Assembly (NCBI GenBank): GCA_902489925.1
Contig: CABUBX010000001.1
Coordinates: forward strand, 1 to 64,000
DNA from: an uncultured Lachnospiraceae bacterium
GTDB taxonomy: Bacteria; Bacillota; Clostridia; Lachnospirales; Lachnospiraceae
DNA: 64,000 nucleotides
Direction of reading: 5' to 3'
Positions within the stretch are counted from its first letter, which is position 1. The number at the start of each line of letters is the position of its first letter. Below are positions 62,275 through 64,000 of the stretch, piece after piece. The position numbers and the translations under genes were made by a program. Under the pieces are notes generated by a model. The model made no database searches and was not told the origin of the DNA. It saw only the letters and a list, made by a program, of their open reading frames with translations.

Positions 62275-63648
62275 ATGGAGATTCGTATACCTGAAAAAGT
62301 CAGCGAAATTATACATGAACTGAATCAAAACGGCTATGAAGCCTTTGCGGTTGGCGGCTGTGTACGGGATAGTATTTTAGGTAAGCTTCCGCAAGACTGG
62401 GATATTACGACATCGGCAAAGCCTCACGAAGTTAAGCGTATTTTCAGACGGACGATAGATACGGGGATTGAGCACGGGACTGTGACGGTTATGCTGGGCA
62501 AAGAGGGCTTCGAGGTGACAACTTATCGTGTTGACGGTGAATACGAGGATAACCGTCATCCTAAGCAAGTGTCATTTACAGCAAATCTCACGGAAGATTT
62601 GGCACGCCGGGATTTTACGATTAATGCAATGGCTTACAATCCGGACTGTGGGCTTGTGGATGTTTTCGGCGGCTTGGAGGATTTGAGGCGAAAAGTTATT
62701 CGCTGTGTCGGAACAGCCGCAGAGCGGTTTGACGAGGATGCACTCCGCATTCTTCGAGCCATCAGATTCAGTGCCCAGCTTGGTTTTGACATAGAAAAAA
62801 ATACGCGGGAGGCTATGACAAAAAAGGCCCGGCATCTTCAAAATATCAGCGCTGAGCGTATACAGGCGGAGATTGTAAAGCTTCTGATTTCCGAACATCC
62901 TGAAAAGCTTCATGAGGCCTATGAGCTTGGAATCACAGAGATGATACTGCCGGAATATGATGCTATTGTCGGTGTTTCCCAAAATACGCCGAACCATATT
63001 TATACGGTAGATAAGCATACAATGATTGCTTTGAAGGCTGTAGAGGCGACCCCGGTACTGCGCCTTACGATGCTGATGCATGACATGGGAAAGCCGGCAG
63101 TAAAAAAGACGGTTGAGGATGGCAGGGATATTTTTTACAGACATCCTGAGGTCAGCGCCCGCATTGCAAAGACAATCTTAAAACGCTTGAAGTTTGATAA
63201 TGATACGCTTGATAAGGTCGTTCGGCTTGTCAAGTGGCATGGTCTTAAATACAATGCGGAGGCTGTTGATGTGCGCAAGGCATTAAACCGTATCGGGCGG
63301 GATATTTTTGATGATTTTATAAAAGTACAGACGGCGGATGTTCTTGCGAAAAGTCCGGCAGTGATTGAAAGAAAACTTGAGCTTTTAAAGGAAAAGACGG
63401 CTTTGTATCATCAGATTATTGAAGAAAATCAGTGCTTTGAAATTAAATCGCTTGCAATTAACGGCCGCGACTTAATTGCGGCAGGTATAGAGGCAGGTCC
63501 GCTGCTTGGCGCTGTTTTGGAACGGCTCACCGAGGAAGTCATTGAAGACCAGTCCTTAAATATAAAAGAAAAGCTGGTTGCAAGGGCGCTTGAGGTAAAG
63601 GACGATGCGCATATTTTTGATGAAAAAGAGTATTTTTTCAGAAAGTAA
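62275..63648 (+). CDS. cca: CCA tRNA nucleotidyltransferase with HD domain
   Basis: The 457-aa class II CCA-adding enzyme adds or repairs the 3' CCA of tRNAs. The catalytic head shows FAVGGCVRDSILG near residue 25 and DWDITTSA near 42, the pair of Asp needed for catalysis, with the RRDFTINAMAY segment near 115. The C-terminal HD domain (HTMIALKAVEA, then LMHDMGKPAVKK near 270) is a phosphohydrolase fold seen in many bacterial relatives. GAGGAGG precedes the ATG. The tRNAs at the window start lack encoded CCA and need such an enzyme. Confidence 0.95.
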   Translation: MEIRIPEKVSEIIHELNQNGYEAFAVGGCVRDSILGKLPQDWDITTSAKPHEVKRIFRRTIDTGIEHGTVTVMLGKEGFEVTTYRVDGEYEDNRHPKQVSFTANLTEDLARRDFTINAMAYNPDCGLVDVFGGLEDLRRKVIRCVGTAAERFDEDALRILRAIRFSAQLGFDIEKNTREAMTKKARHLQNISAERIQAEIVKLLISEHPEKLHEAYELGITEMILPEYDAIVGVSQNTPNHIYTVDKHTMIALKAVEATPVLRLTMLMHDMGKPAVKKTVEDGRDIFYRHPEVSARIAKTILKRLKFDNDTLDKVVRLVKWHGLKYNAEAVDVRKALNRIGRDIFDDFIKVQTADVLAKSPAVIERKLELLKEKTALYHQIIEENQCFEIKSLAINGRDLIAAGIEAGPLLGAVLERLTEEVIEDQSLNIKEKLVARALEVKDDAHIFDEKEYFFRK

Positions 63649-63686
63649 GGTATAAAGTTTTAAATTCTGTCGAATCTGTTCGGAGG

Positions 63687-63899
63687 ATGATGGAAATATT
63701 TTTTAATGCCCATGGTGTTATTGATGATGTCAGTGATGAACTGAAAGCGTTTTTAGATTATCTTGCCGGAAAAACTGACGAGCGCCGCGCGCGCATTTTA
63801 AAGATGCTTTCCAAAGGTTATTCTGTGGAGGAAATTGCAGATTTATATGAAATTACGACAGAAGAAGTTGAGAAGATAGGAACGGATAATAAAAAATAG
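63687..63899 (+). pseudogene. Rpn/PD-(D/E)XK-type nuclease-transposase C-terminal remnant
   Basis: The 70-aa frame reads like the C-terminal part of Rpn-family (PDDEXK_2) proteins, with SDELKAFLDYLAGK followed by a Lys/Glu-rich helical stretch ending in EIADLYEITTEEVEKI. The catalytic N-terminal domain of about 200 aa is missing. CGGAGG precedes the start but lies too close to it (2-5 bases). A decayed copy is the simplest reading; a small regulator of unrelated kind is possible. Confidence 0.5.
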
Positions 63900-63922
63900 G
63901 TTTTGTCAAACTATAAAATAAG

Positions 63923-63962
63923 ACCGCTGTGCATCAATTGGAATGCACAGCGGTTGTTATTT
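63923..63962. terminator. Terminator between the Rpn-like remnant and the right-end gene
   Basis: ACCGCTGTGCAT pairs with ATGCACAGCGGT, a perfect 12-bp stem with an 8-nt loop, and T-rich flanks follow (TTGTTATTTTAT). Confidence 0.85.
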
Positions 63963-63967
63963 TATGA

Positions 63968-64000
63968 TTATTCAATTGTGATATACTTTTTCTGAGCTTC
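63968..64000 (-). CDS. 3' end of a reverse-strand gene, cut by window edge
   Basis: On the minus strand the last ten codons encode EAQKKYITIE, followed by TAA at 63970-63968. It starts outside the window and is too short to identify. The shared terminator next to it supports it as a real gene end. Confidence 0.4.
   Translation of the reverse strand, partial: EAQKKYITIE

Overview
The window looks like chromosomal DNA of an anaerobic low-GC Gram-positive bacterium, most likely a gut Lachnospiraceae (Clostridia) member. Signs of this are AGGAGG-type ribosome binding sites before most genes, a lysine riboswitch and a proline T-box, the acetylated diaminopimelate (DapH) route, an archaeal-type prolyl-tRNA synthetase, a butyrate-type CoA-transferase, a DUF1540 microprotein, and lipoprotein-dependent ABC sugar importers. 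No phage, insertion sequence, CRISPR array or rRNA was found. The only mobile-element trace is a short Rpn-like remnant near the right end.

Layout. 1-372: end of a tRNA cluster (Tyr, fMet, Phe, Lys) and its terminator. 0.45-1.9 kb: dut and map. 1.9-6.8 kb: a cell-wall cassette of a D-aspartate-ligase-like ATP-grasp enzyme, an aspartate racemase, a MurE-type ligase lacking the DAP-type DNPR motif, and a PLP decarboxylase. 6.8-11.2 kb: housekeeping genes in the order of the Bacillus yaaO-holB-yaaT-yabB region (guanylate-kinase-like, holB, PSP1/YaaT, TrmN6-like, a conserved protein). 11.5-14.1 kb: a family-1 CoA-transferase and a MalY/PatB-type C-S lyase.

14.2-21.6 kb: carbohydrate locus 1 (LacI regulator, binding protein, two permeases, GH13 alpha-glucosidase, opposing GH125 alpha-mannosidase) with four near-identical operators. 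21.8-24.1 kb: a methyltransferase and an M29 aminopeptidase. 24.2-28.2 kb: dapA-dapB-dapH behind a lysine riboswitch, divergent from an M20 deacetylase. 28.3-32.6 kb: asnS and a YhaO/YhaN-like nuclease-ATPase pair. 32.7-38.7 kb: a sodium symporter, DUF1540 protein, L,D-transpeptidase, asparaginase, YitT protein and an XRE-cupin regulator.

39.0-45.1 kb: a nucleoside-type ABC importer (BMP lipoprotein, double ATPase, two permeases) with an 8-oxoguanine-deaminase-like amidohydrolase, probably controlled by the divergent XRE-cupin protein through a palindrome on the -10 box. 45.1-51.3 kb: carbohydrate locus 2 (AraC regulator, binding protein, two permeases, GH36 alpha-galactosidase). Neither sugar importer has its own ATPase, so a shared ATPase encoded elsewhere is expected. 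51.4-53.7 kb: a truncated DUF4956 gene, an acidic small protein, a PepSY lipoprotein and a YtvI-type membrane protein. 53.8-58.6 kb: modABC, trxA, a Crp/Fnr regulator and trxB. 58.6-63.9 kb: T-box-controlled proS, a YtcJ-type amidohydrolase, cca, the Rpn-like remnant and the last codons of a reverse-strand gene.

The most coherent theme is wall and lysine biology. A predicted D-Asp cross-bridge cassette, an L,D-transpeptidase of the kind found in Enterococcus faecium, and the lysine/DAP pathway all lie in one 35-kb stretch. The densest regulatory information is in the four divergent or auto-regulated promoters (LacI, XRE-cupin, AraC, Crp/Fnr), whose operators can be read directly from the sequence.
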